Assembly (NCBI GenBank): GCA_028386065.3
Contig: JAKUCV010002857.1
Span: 34,950-98,949, forward strand
Length of the DNA stretch: 64,000 nt
Reading direction: 5' to 3'
Origin: Turnera subulata
Taxonomy: Eukaryota > Streptophyta > Magnoliopsida > Malpighiales > Passifloraceae
Made by a program: the position numbers and the translations under genes. Position 1 is the first letter of the stretch. The number at the start of each line of letters is the position of its first letter. Shown one piece after another: positions 25,220 to 39,006 of the stretch. The notes beneath the pieces are model-generated. The model did not search any database, was not told where the DNA came from, and worked only from the letters and a program-made list of their open reading frames with translations.

Positions 25220-26253
25220 CCAGTAAGTTGTTCTCATCACTAAGTAGCCGGAAACCTTGCTTTGTAAGGAAAGCAATATCAGTAGCCTAAAAAATATGAA
25301 AACCTATCCCCTCGATTGCTTTTGAACTACACAGCTTCTCTCAGCCCAGCCAATGGATGCGCCTACGACCATCTCTTTGTCTCCACCAAAATTTATGAAC
25401 AAAACATTCGAGTTGGGAGCAAATAAAGTCTGGCAGCTGGAAACAACTTATAAGGTAATTAGGGATGGACTGTACATTCGACTTAATGAAAGTTTCACGT
25501 CCAACATCAGTTAGAATTGCTCCTTCCAATGGCTTATCTTCTTTGCAACGCGTCCACAAATGGCCTCAGAGATTAATCTCTTCGATCTACCCACAAGAGT
25601 TGGTAGCTCCAAATATTTGTCTAAGGTATCAACTGCTTTCACTCCTAGGTCCCCTTGGATTTCAAATTGTAACTCAATTGGAATATTACGACTAAAGAAT
25701 ACCTTAGACTTGTCAAGATTAATTTTCTAACATGATGTTGCCTTGTAGTAGGAAAGAATGAAGGAAAGGACACCTGCCTCCCACCTATTTGCTCTAGCAA
25801 AGAGAATGCTATCATCTGCGAAAAAGAGGTGAGATACTTGAGCAGTTGATGATCTTTTAGCACAAAATAAGAAAAGATATGTGGAAAGAGGATCCCTTTG
25901 TCTGAGACCTCGTTAGGGATAGATATGTGCCTGAGGGGTTCGATTGATTAATAGTGAATAACTGACTGTGGTGACACATCTCATGACCATCTGCACCCAT
26001 CTGACAAGAAACCCCATCATAGATAAGATCGCTATGAGGAAGCCCCATTCTACTTTATCATAAGCTTTACCCTTATCCAGCTTGAGTCCCAGAAATCCAT
26101 TCCTCCCCTTACATTGGTGTTTCATATGATGCACCGTCTCAAAAGCGATAAGCGCATTGCCCGTAATCAACCTTCCTGGAACAAACGCACTTTTCCAGGA
26201 CTAATCAAACCAGGAAGGATTTCTCTCAGCCGGTTAGCTATAGTCTTGGTAAT
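25220..26253 (-). pseudogene. LINE reverse transcriptase fragment
   Basis: The minus strand reads ITKTIANRLREILPGLISPG, then after a frameshift RLITGNALIAFETVHHMKH, LGLKLDKGKAYDKVEWGFL and CVTTVSYSLLINRTPQ. Farther on come a FADD-type region near 25810, LTDVGRETFIKSNVQSIPNY and FWWRQRDGRRRIHWLG. This is the standard plant LINE RT order, ending with the WW..R+IHW block that precedes zf-RVT. Multiple frameshifts make it non-functional. Confidence 0.88.
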
Positions 26254-26399
26254 TGTGAGGACTCAGGCTAAAATTAATTGACCTCCTCACCTTATTCTTA
26301 ACCAACATCTAACAACCAAAGGAGTTGCCACCTGATTTTATTTCTTGGAAAAATCAAGGGAAAAACCTTTAGCATCAATCCCTCTTTCATAGGCCATAA

Positions 26400-29300
26400 T
26401 GAAACACCCCGACTACTATTTACCCCATACACAGTGTTTACCGAACAAACAGTGCCGACACGTGGCACAGACAGGAGATACAACATGAAAATCCGGCCCA
26501 ACAGCCCAAAGAAAATATCATGTCACCCGACCACGGGTACAAGGTATCAAAGGCACAGCGGAAGCAATTTTAATAAGTACATCAATAGTATGAATCGAAT
26601 CGATGCAACTATGGATCCAGATCCATCAGAGGAGATGCCGCAGCCTGCCATGATGCATACCTGCATAAAGAACAACGAAGCCTGCCGATGGGGCAGGTGA
26701 GGGGTGAGATTCTCCATAATCTCACCGACACATAACCCATGATGAACAACATAGCATATACTTAACAGTCAAGAGCACGACAATACGGCATACGAGTAGT
26801 GTACGAAACACATGACAAATACACTCACAAAGATCAATGCGGACTATGCAAATGTCCACCCCATCGATTATGCAATGCACTGACCATCTAATACTGACTG
26901 TACCATACACTAGTGCCCGACCAGGACACCTCAACTCAACTATATGTTGGGTAACCGACCCAGTCTCAACAGACTATACAACACACACACTAGTCCTAAC
27001 AGACTATACTCAACAGAGGTTCCTCATCGCATGATAACACACTGATACCGTACTTGCCGATCATCTAACCCGACAATCTCAAAATCACGTGAGCCTCGCT
27101 CACCGGGTAGCCGGCAACCTGCACGGACCATACCCAACCAATATCACAAACCGGTCCCCGGGTAGAATCACAACACAACACGGCAACAGTAGACACCACA
27201 ATAACTTGTAACCACAACAACAACAATACTCAATATCCGATCTAAAACGACAAGTGTTACTCATCCAACAATTATTAAAAGAAACCGACAATAAACAAAG
27301 GACAACTGGCAACCGATGCCAACAACAATAGACTACTCACGACCAACGACAACAACAACACCCGCGAACCGGCAACCTATGCCGGCCACGGTTAACCGAC
27401 TATAGTGACAACCTCCCAAGGTATGATCATGAGACAACATGCATATGAACCTAACACATCACCGCCCAACAAAGAAAAAACACATCTTAATCAAAACTGA
27501 GCCAAGATCAAAAGAATGCTTAATTATTTTTATTACCAGTTTTATCTTCCGGGCCCTGTCACTGGACAAGCTAGGGGTCAGACCTGGATATCAACATATT
27601 TCGGGTGCCAGACCAAAATCAAGAGAACCCAGGGATCGACATCCCAAAATAGTAACCCAGGGATAGACATACCAAATAAATCAACGAGATAGACTTCCCA
27701 AATAAATCAACGGGGATAGACATCCCAAATAAATCAACGGGATAGACATCCCAAGCATAGACATGCTTACCACAAGTAACCCAGGTCATGGCCACCACAA
27801 AACAGTCTCTAACCAACTAGTCGTACCACTACTTTCCAAGTGACATTAAAGTCGTCAACACAATTTCCAATTATCCAATTTCCATTTCTAATATCCATTA
27901 TCAATTTTCCGTGGTCAATAGTCCAACAACAATCTCAACACAATATTCACAGAATCAATATTACAGTTCAGCAATCTCAACAGCAATAATCACGGCAGTC
28001 AAATATCCAACAATGAATATCTCAGCAGTTCAATCAAACAACAAAGCACACAAGTATTGCGGCACATATCAAAGGAAATCTACTCTCACAACAAATATCA
28101 GCAAATATCACAAAGTTATCAACAACAATAACCATAAGATGTAATGGAACCTATGTAGTTCCAAGACCAACCATCCCGGCTATCACGGGTGGAATGACGT
28201 ATATGCAATCTCACCTGATACTCCTCGAAAGCTGGCATCCGGTTAAGCCTTGATATTCCTATAATATAACAACAGTAATCACTTATAATGCACAAACCAG
28301 ATGATTATGCATGATGCCGGTTAAGAGTTATTAGGCGGCTTATCCGTTCATTTTATTGTTTCCATAGTTCTCTTATCCATTTATGTGGAGGTTACTAATA
28401 ATCTATTTTCCATCTGTTATACCAATCATGTCCAACATAAGTCAAAACCAAAACCGAGCAGCCAAGCCGACATCTCGGCCCTTAGGCTGCTTATGACAAG
28501 AAAGCATATACACACGTACACTTGTATGTAATGTATATTTAAGAAAATATATTTGTAAATAAATCAAGTCACGACCTGTTAAATACTCATAGCCGATATG
28601 ACGTAAATAATATTATTCCCGATTAAATACTAAATACTTATATGTTTTATACACAATAATTATATAATATTGGAAACGATAATTATGTTGAAATATTATT
28701 TAAATAGTATATCCTATAATAACTCGTTTAATGGAAATTATCTCCAACGGTATGAAATTAACGTAGCCGATGTATAGCATAAAATATTTGTGCGAATTTG
28801 TAGTTGTATTATTTATAATTAAACATCTACATATATAATCATAGGTACATGTATACATAAAACTATAATTGTTAAGTAAGGATATAGTCTAGCAATATCT
28901 AAGCCGGTGAGAATAGCTGAAATACATTATAAGATATATTCATATACTTGTATAAGACTAAAGTTAGTACTAAGGTGTAAATCTATTATTATTTTAGCTT
29001 AGGATTACGGAAATATATATATACATGTCTAGGCCTTTTATAATATAAATTCAATTAAACATAATTAAGAAAATTTGAAGATTAAACTCGGTAGGCCTTC
29101 ACGAATGTTTAGCCCATTGGAGGATAATCAACATAATTTTAAAAATTAAATAAGACACATAATTAAAATAAATAGACATAATTAAAGTAAATAACATGGA
29201 CCTTCTTTTTAGCCCAATTGGAAAAACAAATTAAAAGCATAAATAAAAGGCATAAATGAAATTAAATCATAATCCATAAAGTTAATATTAGCTTAAATAA

Positions 29301-30847
29301 ATTAAACGTTCGTTTATTAACGTCGTTATAAAAGTCCGAGTCCGTTAATGTTCATGAAAAGTCCAAAGGGTCCGATAATTACCCAAAGTTCAAGTCCGGG
29401 TTCATTGGAAAATACCCGAGACCTCGCCGGAAAATTAACCGAGACACCGGATTCTCGCCGGATTCCGGCAAGTACTGTTCACAGCAGTAATCCACGCAAA
29501 GGAAGCTCCTCAGCTACTGTTCACGGTAGCAGCTCTTCAGCCATTAAAACTCCAGCACCGTGCCACCACACCTATATTCCGAGCACCAATACTGTCACCA
29601 TCCCCACGGCCGTTTTCCGGTGGCCGGAAAACCACCAAACTACAGCGTCAACCACCCAAAACACACCAACCCAAAACCATAACAACAACAGTAGTGGCAT
29701 CATCCTCCTCGCCTGAATCAACCCGCACCGAGCACACCAATCATTCAACAAAAACCAAACCAACCCGAATAACAGCAGAGGGAAGGAAAGGAAACGGAAA
29801 GGAGGAGGGAAAACGCGGCCGGAGACTTACCCAATCTTGCAGCGGCGTCGTCGGTTCGGGGAGGAGGACAGAGACGGTGGCGCGTGACGCACGAGGGAAA
29901 GAAAGGGTGCAACGGCGGCGTTGTGCAGTAGATCGAAAAGAGAAGACGGCGGCGGTTCGAGCTCCTCGTCTGGTCGGCGGCGCGGTTGGGTTCACTGGCC
30001 CGCAGCGACGGAAAGCGGGGCAGACGGGAAGGGAGAAGAGAGGAGGCGGAGAGGATGACAGAGGGAGTGACGATGGCGAAAGGCAGAGGAAGAGGATCGG
30101 TGGCGGCAGGAAGGGGAAGAGAGGCAGGGGAGATGGGTTGCAGCGGGGAAGACGGCGAGAAAATTTAAATAGGAGATGGAGGAAGAAGACAAAGGAAGAG
30201 AAAAATCGGGAGAGGAAGATGAAAGATAAGGAAGAGACAAGGTAAAAGTGGAAGGGGGGGCCGGCCAGTGGAAAAACCGGAAAGGAAGGAGAGTGAGGAA
30301 GAAGGAAGAAAAACTAACCGGGGAAGAAAAGGAGGAGAAAAAAGAAAAGAAGAAAAAGAAAATGGGAAAAGAAGAAAAGAAAGGAAGCAGCGGGCCCGGG
30401 GGCAGAAAAATGCGGCTCGAGTGTCGGCAGCATTATTGGTCCAAGAAAAGACCAAAATACCCTCACGTTCGTTCTTCAACCCGTCGATGTCACAGGGGCG
30501 TTTCCGTCTTTCCGAAATTCGTCCCGAACTCGAAAATACAACTTAGGCTCGGTAAATCCGATTAATTCTTCCGAGTGTGACTCAAGTCTCGGAATTGCAA
30601 ACCGAGGCTTGGTAAGCTGCATAAAATTCTCGGTAACCCGAGATAATCCTTGGAATTAAATTCCAAGGCTAGGTTTATGGCAGAGAGTACTCCAGAACGT
30701 CACGTATTACCAAAGATCGGATTCGAGGTTCGTTTATTCTCGGTAAAACTCGGAAAGTCCTTGTTTAACAATGGTTAAACTTTATTACCCACTGTAAAGG
30801 TTAAACGGCACGGTAAAATTTACAAAAATTTTACCCGGGTCGTTACA
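26400..30847 (-). repeat. 3' LTR (4448 bp) of the nested element
   Basis: Non-coding. It includes a 28-bp tandem motif (AAATAAATCAACGGG(G)ATAGACATCCC) at about 27640-27755 and a GA-rich block at 29780-30400. Against 31252-35701 the copies are very similar, with differences clustered, for example 10 substitutions in the first 260 bp and then long identical stretches. Confidence 0.92.
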
Positions 30848-31251
30848 GTCTACCCACCTTAAAAAGAATTTCGTCCCCGAAATTCCCGTAGGAGAAAAAC
30901 CGTCAACACTCAAAAACTTCAAGGTTAGTTATGTCATTTTCCAAAAACTTGTCTTTTTCAAACTTGTAAATTTCCATCAACTTATTATTCAAAAACTTTT
31001 GATTACCATTACAACAACACAATTAAGCAAACGAAATACGGATAACCAGATGTATACTATGTATCTTTATGAGAAGAAAACTCACATGAAGACGTTCTGC
31101 AGCAGGCTGGCGTCCCTCGACCTCGACTGGATCCATAATGCACTAACCATATGAGCATGCATGCAATCATGTTAAGCATGTGGAGCGAGCTATGCACAGC
31201 AAATAAGCACAACAAGCACCCAAGGACCTACCGCCCTCTCCGCTACCAAAA
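30848..31251 (-). other. 404-bp interior with PBS, gag start and PPT only
   Basis: On minus, a PBS-like GGTAGCGGAG follows the 5' LTR. An ATG at 31136 opens MDPVEVEGRQPAAERL and stays open for 38 codons. After CTTCAT the sequence GTGAGTTTTC looks like a splice donor. The last 30 bp are the conserved pre-PPT block and the PPT. Everything from gag to integrase is absent. Confidence 0.85.
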
Positions 31252-34200
31252 TGAAACACCTCGACTACTATTTACCCCATACACAGTGTTTACCGAACAA
31301 ACAGTGCCGACACGTGGCACAGACAGGAGATACAACACGAAAATTCGGCCCAACGGCCCAAAGAAAATATCATGTCACCCGACCACGGGTACAAGGTATC
31401 AAAGGCACAGTGGAAGCAATTTTAATAAGTACAGCAATAGTATGAATCGACTCGATGCAACTATGGATCCAGATCCGTCAGAGGAGATGTCGCAGCCTAC
31501 CATGATGCATACCTGCATAAAGAACAACGAAGCCTGCCGATGGGGCAGGTGAGGGGTGAGATTCTCCATAATCTCACCGACACATAACCCATGATGAACA
31601 ACATAGCATATACTTAACAGTCAAGAGCACGACAATACGGCATACGAGTAGTGTACGAAACACATGACAAATACACTCACAAAGATCAATGCGGACTATG
31701 CAAATGTCCACCCCATCGATTATGCAATGCACTGACCATCTAATACTGACTGTACCATACACTAGTGCCCGACCAGGACACCTCAACTCAACTATATGTT
31801 GGGTAACCGACCCAGTCTCAACAGACTATACAACACACACACTAGTCCTAACAGACTATACTCAACAGAGGTTCCTCATCGTATGATAACACACTGATAC
31901 CGTACTTGCCGATCATCTAACCCGACAATCTCAAAATCACGTGAGCCTCGCTCACCGGGTAGCCGGCAAACCTGCACGGACCATACCCAACCAATATCAC
32001 AAACCGGTCCCCGGGTAGAATCACAACACAACACGGCAACAGCAGACACCACAACAACTTGTAACCACAACAACAACAATACTCAATATCCGATCTAAAA
32101 CGACAAGTGTTACTCATCCAACAATTATTAAAAGAAACCGACAATAAACAAAGGACAACTGGCAACCGATGCCAACAACAATAGACTACTCACGACCAAC
32201 GACAACAACAACACCCGCGAACCGGCAACCTATGCCGGCCACGGTCAACCGATTATACTGACAACCTCCCAAGGTATGATCATGAGACAACATGCATATG
32301 AACCTAACACATCACCGCCCAACAAAGCAAAAACACATCTTAATCAAAACTGAGCCAAGATCAAAAGAATGCTTAATTATTTTTATTACCAGTTTTATCT
32401 TCCGGGCCCTGTCACTGAACAAGCTAGGGGTCAGACCTGGATATCAACATATTTCGGGTGCCAGACCAAAATCAAGAGAACCCAGGGATCGACATCCCAA
32501 AATAGTAACCCAGGGATAGACTTCCCAAATAAATCAACGGGATAGACATCCCAAATAAATCAACGGGGATAGACATCCCAAATAAATCAACGGGATAGAC
32601 ATCCCAAGCATAGACATGCTTACCACAAGTAACCCAGGTCATGGCCACCACAAAACAGTCTCTAACCAACTAGTCGTACCACTACTTTCCAAGTGACATT
32701 AAAGTCGTCAACACAATTTCCAATTATCCAATTTCCATTTCTAATATCCATTATCAATTTTCCGTGGTCAATAGTCCAACAACAATCTCAACACAATATT
32801 CACAGAATCAATATTACAGTTCAGCAATCTCAACAGCAATAATCACGGCAGTCAAATATCCAACAGTGAATATCTCAGCAGTTCAATCAAACAACAAAGC
32901 ACACAAGTATTGCGGCACATATCAAAGGAAATCTACTCTCACAACAAATATCAGCAAATATCACAAAGTTATCAACAACAATAACCATAAGATGCAATGG
33001 AACCTATGTAGTTCCAAGACCAACCATCCCGGCTATCACGGGTGGAATGACGTATATGCAATCTCACCTGATACTCCTCGAAAGCTGGCATCCGGTTAAG
33101 CCTTGATATTCCTATAATATAACAACAGTAATCACTTATAATGCACAAACAAGATGATTATGCATGATGCCGGTTAAGAGTTATTAGGCGGCTTATCCGT
33201 TCATTTTATTATTTCCATAGTTCTCTTATCCATTTATGTGGAGGTTACTAATAATCTATTTTCCATCTGTTATACCAATCATGTCCAACATAAGTCAAAA
33301 CCAAAACCGAGCGGCCAAGCCGACATCTCGGCCCTTAGGCTGCTTAAGACAAGAAAGCATATACACACGTACACTTGTATGTAATGTATATTTAAGAAAA
33401 TATATTTGTAAATAAATCAAGTCACGACCCGTTAAATACTCATAGCCCATATGACATAAATAATATTATTCCCGATTAAATACTAAATACTTATATGTTT
33501 TCTACACAATAATTATATAATATTGGAAACGATAATTATGTTGAAATATTATTTAAATAGTATATCCTATAATAACTCGTTTAATGGAAATTATCTCCAA
33601 CGGTATGAAATTAACGTAGCCGATGTATAGCATAAAATATTTGTGCGAATTTGTAGTTGTATTATTTATAATTAAACATCTACATATATAATCATAGGTA
33701 CATGTATACATAAAACTATAATTGTTAAGTAAAGATATAGTCTAGCAATATCTAAGCCGGTGAGAATAGCTGTAATACATTATACGATATATTCATATAC
33801 TTGTATAAGACTAAAGTTAGTACTAAGGTGTAAATCTATTATTATTTTAGCTTAGGATTACGGAAATATATATATACATGTCTAGGCCTTTTATAATATA
33901 AATTCAATTAAACATAATTAAGGAAATTTGAAGATTAAACTCGGTAGGCCTTCACGAATGTTTAGCCCATCGGAGGATAATCAACATAATTTTAAAAATT
34001 AAATAAGACACATAATTAAAATAAATAGACATAATTAAAGTAAATAACATGGACCTTCTTTTTAGCCCAATTGGAAAAACAAATTAAAAGCATAAATAAA
34101 AGGCATAAATGAAATTAAATCATAATCCATAAAGTTAATATTAGCTTAAATAAATTAAACGTTCGTTTATTAACGTCGTTATAAAAGTCCGAGTCCGTTA

Positions 34201-35701
34201 ATGTTCATGAAAAGTCCAAAGGGTCCGATAATTACCCAAAGTTCAAGTCCGGGTTCATTGGAAAATACCCGAGACCTCGCCGGAAAATTAACCGAGACAA
34301 CGGATTCTCGCCGGATTCCGGCAAGTACTGTTCACAGCAGTAATCCACGCAAAGGAAGCTCCTCAGCTACTGTTCACGGTAGCAGCTCTTCAGCCATTAA
34401 AACTCCAGCACCGTGCCACCACACCCATATTCCGAGCACCAATACCGTCACCGTCCCCACGGCCGTTTTTCGGTGGCCGGAAAACCACCAAACTACAGCG
34501 TCAACCACCCAAAACACACCAACCCAAAACCATAACAATAACAGTAGCGGCATCATCCTCCTCGCCTGAATCAACCCGCACAGAGCACACCAATCATTCA
34601 ACGAAAACCAAACCAACCCGAATAACTGCAGAGGGAAGGAAAGGAAACGGAGAGGAGGAGGGGAAACGCGGGCGGAGACTTACCCATTCTTGAAGTGGCG
34701 TCGTCGGTTTGGGGAGGAGGACAGAGGCGGTGGCGCGTGACGTACGAGGGAAAGAAGGTGTGCAACGGCGGCGTTGTGCAGCAGATCGAAAAGAGAAGAC
34801 AGCGGCGGTTCGAGCTCCTCGTCTGGTCGGCGGCACGGTTGGGTTCACTGGCCCGCTGCGACGGAAAGCGGGGCAGACGGGAAGGGAGAAGAGAGGAGGC
34901 GGAGAGGAAGACAGAGGGAGTGACGATGGCGAAAGGCAGAGGAAGAGGATCGGTGGCGGCAGGAAGGGGAAGAGAGGCAGGGGAGATGGGTTGCAGCGGG
35001 GAAGACGGCGAGAAAATTTAAAGAGGAGATGGAGGAAGAAGACAAAGGAAGAGAAAAATCGGGAGAGGAAGAAGAAAGATAAGGAAGAGACAAGGTAAAA
35101 GTGGAAGGGGGGGCCGGCCAGTGGAAAAACCGGAAAGGAAGGAGAATGAGGAAGAAGGAAGAAAAACTAACCGGGGAAGAAAAGGAGAAGGAAAAAGAAA
35201 AGAAGAAAAAGAAAATGGGAAAAGAAGAAAAGAAAGGATGGAGTGGGCCCGGGGAGCGGAAAAACGCGGCTCGAGTGTCGGCAGCATTATTGGTCCAAGA
35301 AAAGACCAAAATACCCTCACGTTCGTTTTTCAACCCGTCGATGTCATAGGGGCGTTTCCGTCTTTCCGAAATTCGTCCCGAACTCGAAAATACAACTTAG
35401 GCTCGGTAAATCCGATTAATTCTTCCGAGTGTGACTCAAGTCTCGGAATTGCAAACCGAGGCTCGGTAAGCTGCATAAAATTCTCGGTAACCCGAGATAA
35501 TCCTTGGAATCAAATTCCGAGGCTAGGTATATGGCAGAGAGTACTCCAGAACGTCACGTATTACCAAAGATCGGATTCGAGGTTCGTTTATTCTTGGTAA
35601 AACTCAGAAAGTCCTTGTTTAACAATGGTTAAACTTTATTACCCACTGTAAAGGTTAAGCGGCACGGTAAAATTTACAAAAATTTTACCCGGGTCGTTAC
35701 A
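31252..35701 (-). repeat. 5' LTR (4450 bp) of the nested element
   Basis: Partner of 26400-30847. It has the same 28-bp tandem motif (about 32495-32605) and GA-rich block (34630-35260). ORFs in the GA-rich block are compositional artefacts. Confidence 0.92.
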
Positions 35702-36333
35702 CATAACTTAAGGGACTGATCTTTAGCGAACTAGAGATTACTGGATTCGGGGGTTCATCATAGGTGGGAAGGTGTTAAGCACCCACCCGTGTTGGGACGA
35801 AACTTTGTAGAATTGAAGAACAAAAGGTATGCCTTATGAACAGTGTACATGTGTGGAAGCAAAATCACAGCAACAAAAATAACAAAAATCAAATATTAAT
35901 TCTAAAATAAATAAATAATTGAACTTAAGTTTCCTCTAATAGAAACCACCTAGGTAACCCGACGACCGGGTTCAAAAATCACGTAGTTCTTACATGACAT
36001 CACATAATAATCACATCATCATCATCACAGCAAGCATCATCACGAAAATCAGCAGCAAATAAAAAGGGATCTAGATTACCTCTTGTAGCTCTCCTCTAGC
36101 TCCTTGCTTTAGGTTGTTTTCTAACCCTAATTTTTTGCCACTTCTATGCTCTATCTTATTCTCCGCTCAACCTCTTTTTGGAAACTTCTTGATACTTCTC
36201 TCCACGAAATTCCTCCAGAATAACAACTCCCAAAAGTATTTTTAGGCTTGGAGGAGAAGAATTTCTCCAAGCACCTAAGCCTATAGTGTGTATGTTGAAA
36301 AGAATTGTGTGTTTGGAAAGTGAGTACGGGGGT

Positions 36334-36343
36334 CTATTTATAG
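36334..36343 (-). promoter_or_regulatory. TATA box of the O1 LTR promoter
   Basis: CTATAAATAG on minus within ACACTATAAATAGACCCC. The same box is found at 40316-40307, 50806-50797 and 53388-53379 in the other Tat-type LTRs. Confidence 0.7.
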
Positions 36344-37309
36344 TGTTTATGGCCTAAAGGGTCGTCACTTTAATCCTAGGGTCGAGATTGAAAACCTAGA
36401 TCTGATAGCTAAGAGTTAGGATCAAGAAAAGAGGAAAAATAGGAAAAATTTCTGAAATTGGAATGCATGATTGCCCAGGCCTGACGGTCTTGTCGGCATG
36501 AACGCCATGGCCTGGCGAGCGTCCCTATATGACCGCCCAGGTCTGGTAGTTATGGCAAGATGACTGCTTGGACCCGTGTACTATTCATGCTCTTTCCTTT
36601 TTTGGCTCCAATTCTCATTAATTCCGACTTGACTTGATTCTTACGCCAACATTCTAACTTGTAGGCTACTCCCATTTTTTTCCTCTTTATCATAAACATA
36701 TCCTATTTTCCACACTTTCTTCCCATAAATCTACAAAGCACAAAAGAGGAAAAATTAACTCTAAATTTCCAAGAATTTCAGATCTAAATTAAGCTGCAAG
36801 TAATGTGTTTTCATGGGCCACTATTGCTAGAGGGTCTATATTTTATTAATTCAGACTCTAAACATATTATTAGCACAAAAATTAAATCATCTCACTAATA
36901 TTGAGTTAAAACAAATAAAAGTCCAAACAAATAAAATAACCATATTCTATTAAATCAGACCTTAAACATATTCTAACCCAATATTAAATTATCTCATTAA
37001 TCAATAAGTTTAAACATATTAAAATTCTAAGTTAACAAAATATCCATACTATATTAAATTAAACTCTAGACATATTCGAGCCTATGATCAAATCATCTCA
37101 TTAATCACTAGGTGTAAACATATCTAAAATCTAAATCAACAAAATATAGGTGGGTCAAATTTGGGTGTTTATAGATGCTCCTCGTTGGTGAGTCTTCAGG
37201 AACTGAAGATGAACCAATGTAAATAAGAACACTCAAATTCGAGGGAGCCTACTATTGATGCTGATGCTGTCATACACGCTGGACTACTTTGTACTCCAGA
37301 TGCAAAACA

Positions 37310-37770
37310 TGAAAATCGTCTCATCCCGGGGTTGTTGGTTAGGGATTTATCTCCTCCTTAGGGAATGTGTTTTCGAGAATCATCTCATCCACCTTGTTGT
37401 GATAGGTTAGGGATTCATCTCCTCCTTGAGAAAAACAAAAAGAGGAATCATCTCATCCTCGGGCTCAAGTGCTCTTCTGGGGGAAAAACTAAGGATTCAT
37501 CTCATCCTGGGTTTAATTCAAGTGGCGATTCACTAGGAAAAAAACATTGGCAATCATCTTATCCCGAAGTTTGACAAGCTTCTCACTGGTGAAGCAAAAA
37601 ATCGAGGAATCATCTCATCCCTAAACTAAGTACTCTGTTGGGGAATGTGAGGGGAGCTCCAGTGGAAAAAAAAAACAAGGTAGGGAATCTTCTCATCCTT
37701 TGGCTACTCTATTTAGGGATGGAAAAGAAGTGGGAAATCATCTCATCTCTTAGGCAATCCGCTGGGGAAA
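37310..37770. repeat. AATCATCTCATCC minisatellite
   Basis: About nine degenerate units of GG(A)AATCATCTCATCC separated by about 45 bp of less conserved sequence. Confidence 0.75.
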
Positions 37771-37954
37771 GGAAAAAAGTTCAACTATGGGTGATTTTGG
37801 TGTTATGAGAGGATGTATTTGACCCTAACCTTAAACCTATTCTCATGGTGTTGATTTCGATGTTATGAGAGGGTATATCCGACCCTAACCTTAAACCTAT
37901 TCTCATCATCTCAGTTTATCTTCTCCATCATCTACGGTACCCCTGAAGGGTTGG

Positions 37955-38115
37955 TTGCACTATCGGCTGTCATTGCACTATCGACTGTCAACGGGGTTGC
38001 ACTATCGGTTGTCATTTGGCTTGCACTACTAGCTATCATCTGGGTTGTATTATCAACTTTCAACTCGGTTGCACTATCAGCTGTGAACTCAATTGCACTA
38101 TTGGATGTCAACTCA
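37955..38115. repeat. TTGCACTATCGGCTGTCA array
   Basis: Seven short units of about 21-25 bp, each a variant of GTTGCACTATCGGCTGTCA. Confidence 0.75.
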
Positions 38116-39006
38116 AGTCCTCATCAACGATCTCGGTCTTCTACGGTCTCATGATGTTTCACACCCGGATATATGTCAAGCCCTTTGGGCGCGTCTCTTG
38201 GATTTTGCATCTAGCATCAGCTCTAACGGGTTCGAACCCAGGGCACATCATGCCTCTAGTCTAGAATTTAATCCATAGTTGCGGGCATGCCATGCCCACC
38301 GATTTCAAATCGAGTTAGGGCACCGTTCCCCTAGCATCATCTCTACTTTTCAGTTTGAGGCATTTTATGCCACTGTCATCTAATCATCTTGGGACATTCC
38401 ATGCCCATGTCAAAAATTGATTTTATGGCATGGGCATAGTTTGTCCCTTCCAATCTCCAAAAACCAGGGTATCATGCCTCTAGTAAACTAACTCAAATAA
38501 TGGGGTAACATGCCCCGAGGTTTCAAATTCTTCATGAAACAAAATTCGGCCCGCCATGCCCCTAAAAAATTTGTTTATTAATATGGGGTAGCATGCCCCT
38601 TGTGTGTTTATTATTAAAAATAGAGGGACCTGGCGGGTCCCACATGCATGGTTCTAGCAAAACAATTTCATTGTTTAGAATTCAAGCAATGTACATAGAA
38701 TGCCTCTCGTCTCAGTAAAAGTTTGGTTTTGTTTGGAGAAAGGGGTTCCCTTTTCTTTTTCCTCTCTTTTCTTTTCCTTTTTTTTCTTCTTTCTTTTCTC
38801 TCTTTTCCCCTTCTCCTTTATTTTTTCTTTTCGGTGAAAAGTACCTCGTGACCGCTGTGCCTGGGCAGTCTTGTATGGATGACCGTTGGATGTGGCAGCC
38901 TTCACGACATGACCGCCAAGGCCTGGAAGTCATGCATCTCAGATCCAATCCTTTTCGGGATTGGACTTGATCTATGGCGGTTTTGGAGAATTTGCCGACC
39001 CCAAAC

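Larger units (their letters stand above)
20318..26253 (-). mobile_element. L1-type LINE, 3' part, 5'-truncated and interrupted
   Basis: The minus strand carries RT (26253-25220), the linker before RNase H (amplified in tandem, 23430-20761), an RNase H domain (20679-20404) and a poly(A) tail, seen as a T run at 20320-20335. The 5' side is cut by the LTR of a Tat/Ogre-like element at 26254. A foldback MITE (21901-22880) and a 1778-bp LTR-like insertion (23442-25219) split the body. Stops and frameshifts are present throughout. Confidence 0.82.
26400..35701 (-). mobile_element. 9.3-kb LTR element with 4.45-kb LTRs and 404-bp interior
   Basis: Two LTRs of 4448 and 4450 bp surround 404 bp; the whole is flanked by a perfect target duplication CATAA (26395-26399 and 35702-35706). 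On the minus strand the LTR runs from TGTAACGACCCGGGTAAAA to GTCGGGGTGTTTCA. The interior starts TTTTGGTAGCGGAG (PBS position) and ends with GGGGACGAAATTC and TTTTTAAGGTGGGTAGAC (PPT) directly before the 3' LTR. No gag-pol remains apart from a possible gag start. Termini resemble large-LTR Ty3 elements of the Tekay/Del type; lineage is inference. It inserted into the O1 LTR. Confidence 0.92.
26254..37173 (-). mobile_element. 3' LTR of Tat/Ogre-like element O1, split by a nested element
   Basis: LTR ends are TGTGAGGACTC (26254, plus strand) and GGTGTTTATA (37173). Removing the nested element leaves about 1.6 kb that aligns with the LTRs at 39226-41044, 50096-51638 and 52314-53606: a GAGT(C/T)GCCACC block, GGGAAGGTGTTAAGCACCCA, and a promoter TATA at 36343-36334 on minus. 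Minus orientation follows from the TATA direction and from the PPT-like GAGGAGCATC just outside 37173. The element inserted into the LINE RT gene. Confidence 0.8.

Noticed and set aside
29694..30565. Arg/Lys/Glu-rich ORFs in the 4.45-kb LTRs
   Set aside because: Product of a GA-rich block; the same ORFs recur in both LTRs with no domain and drift in frame.
37365..37574. 69-codon ORF in the O1 interior
   Set aside because: It is made by the AATCATCTCATCC minisatellite; no similarity to Tat gag or pol.
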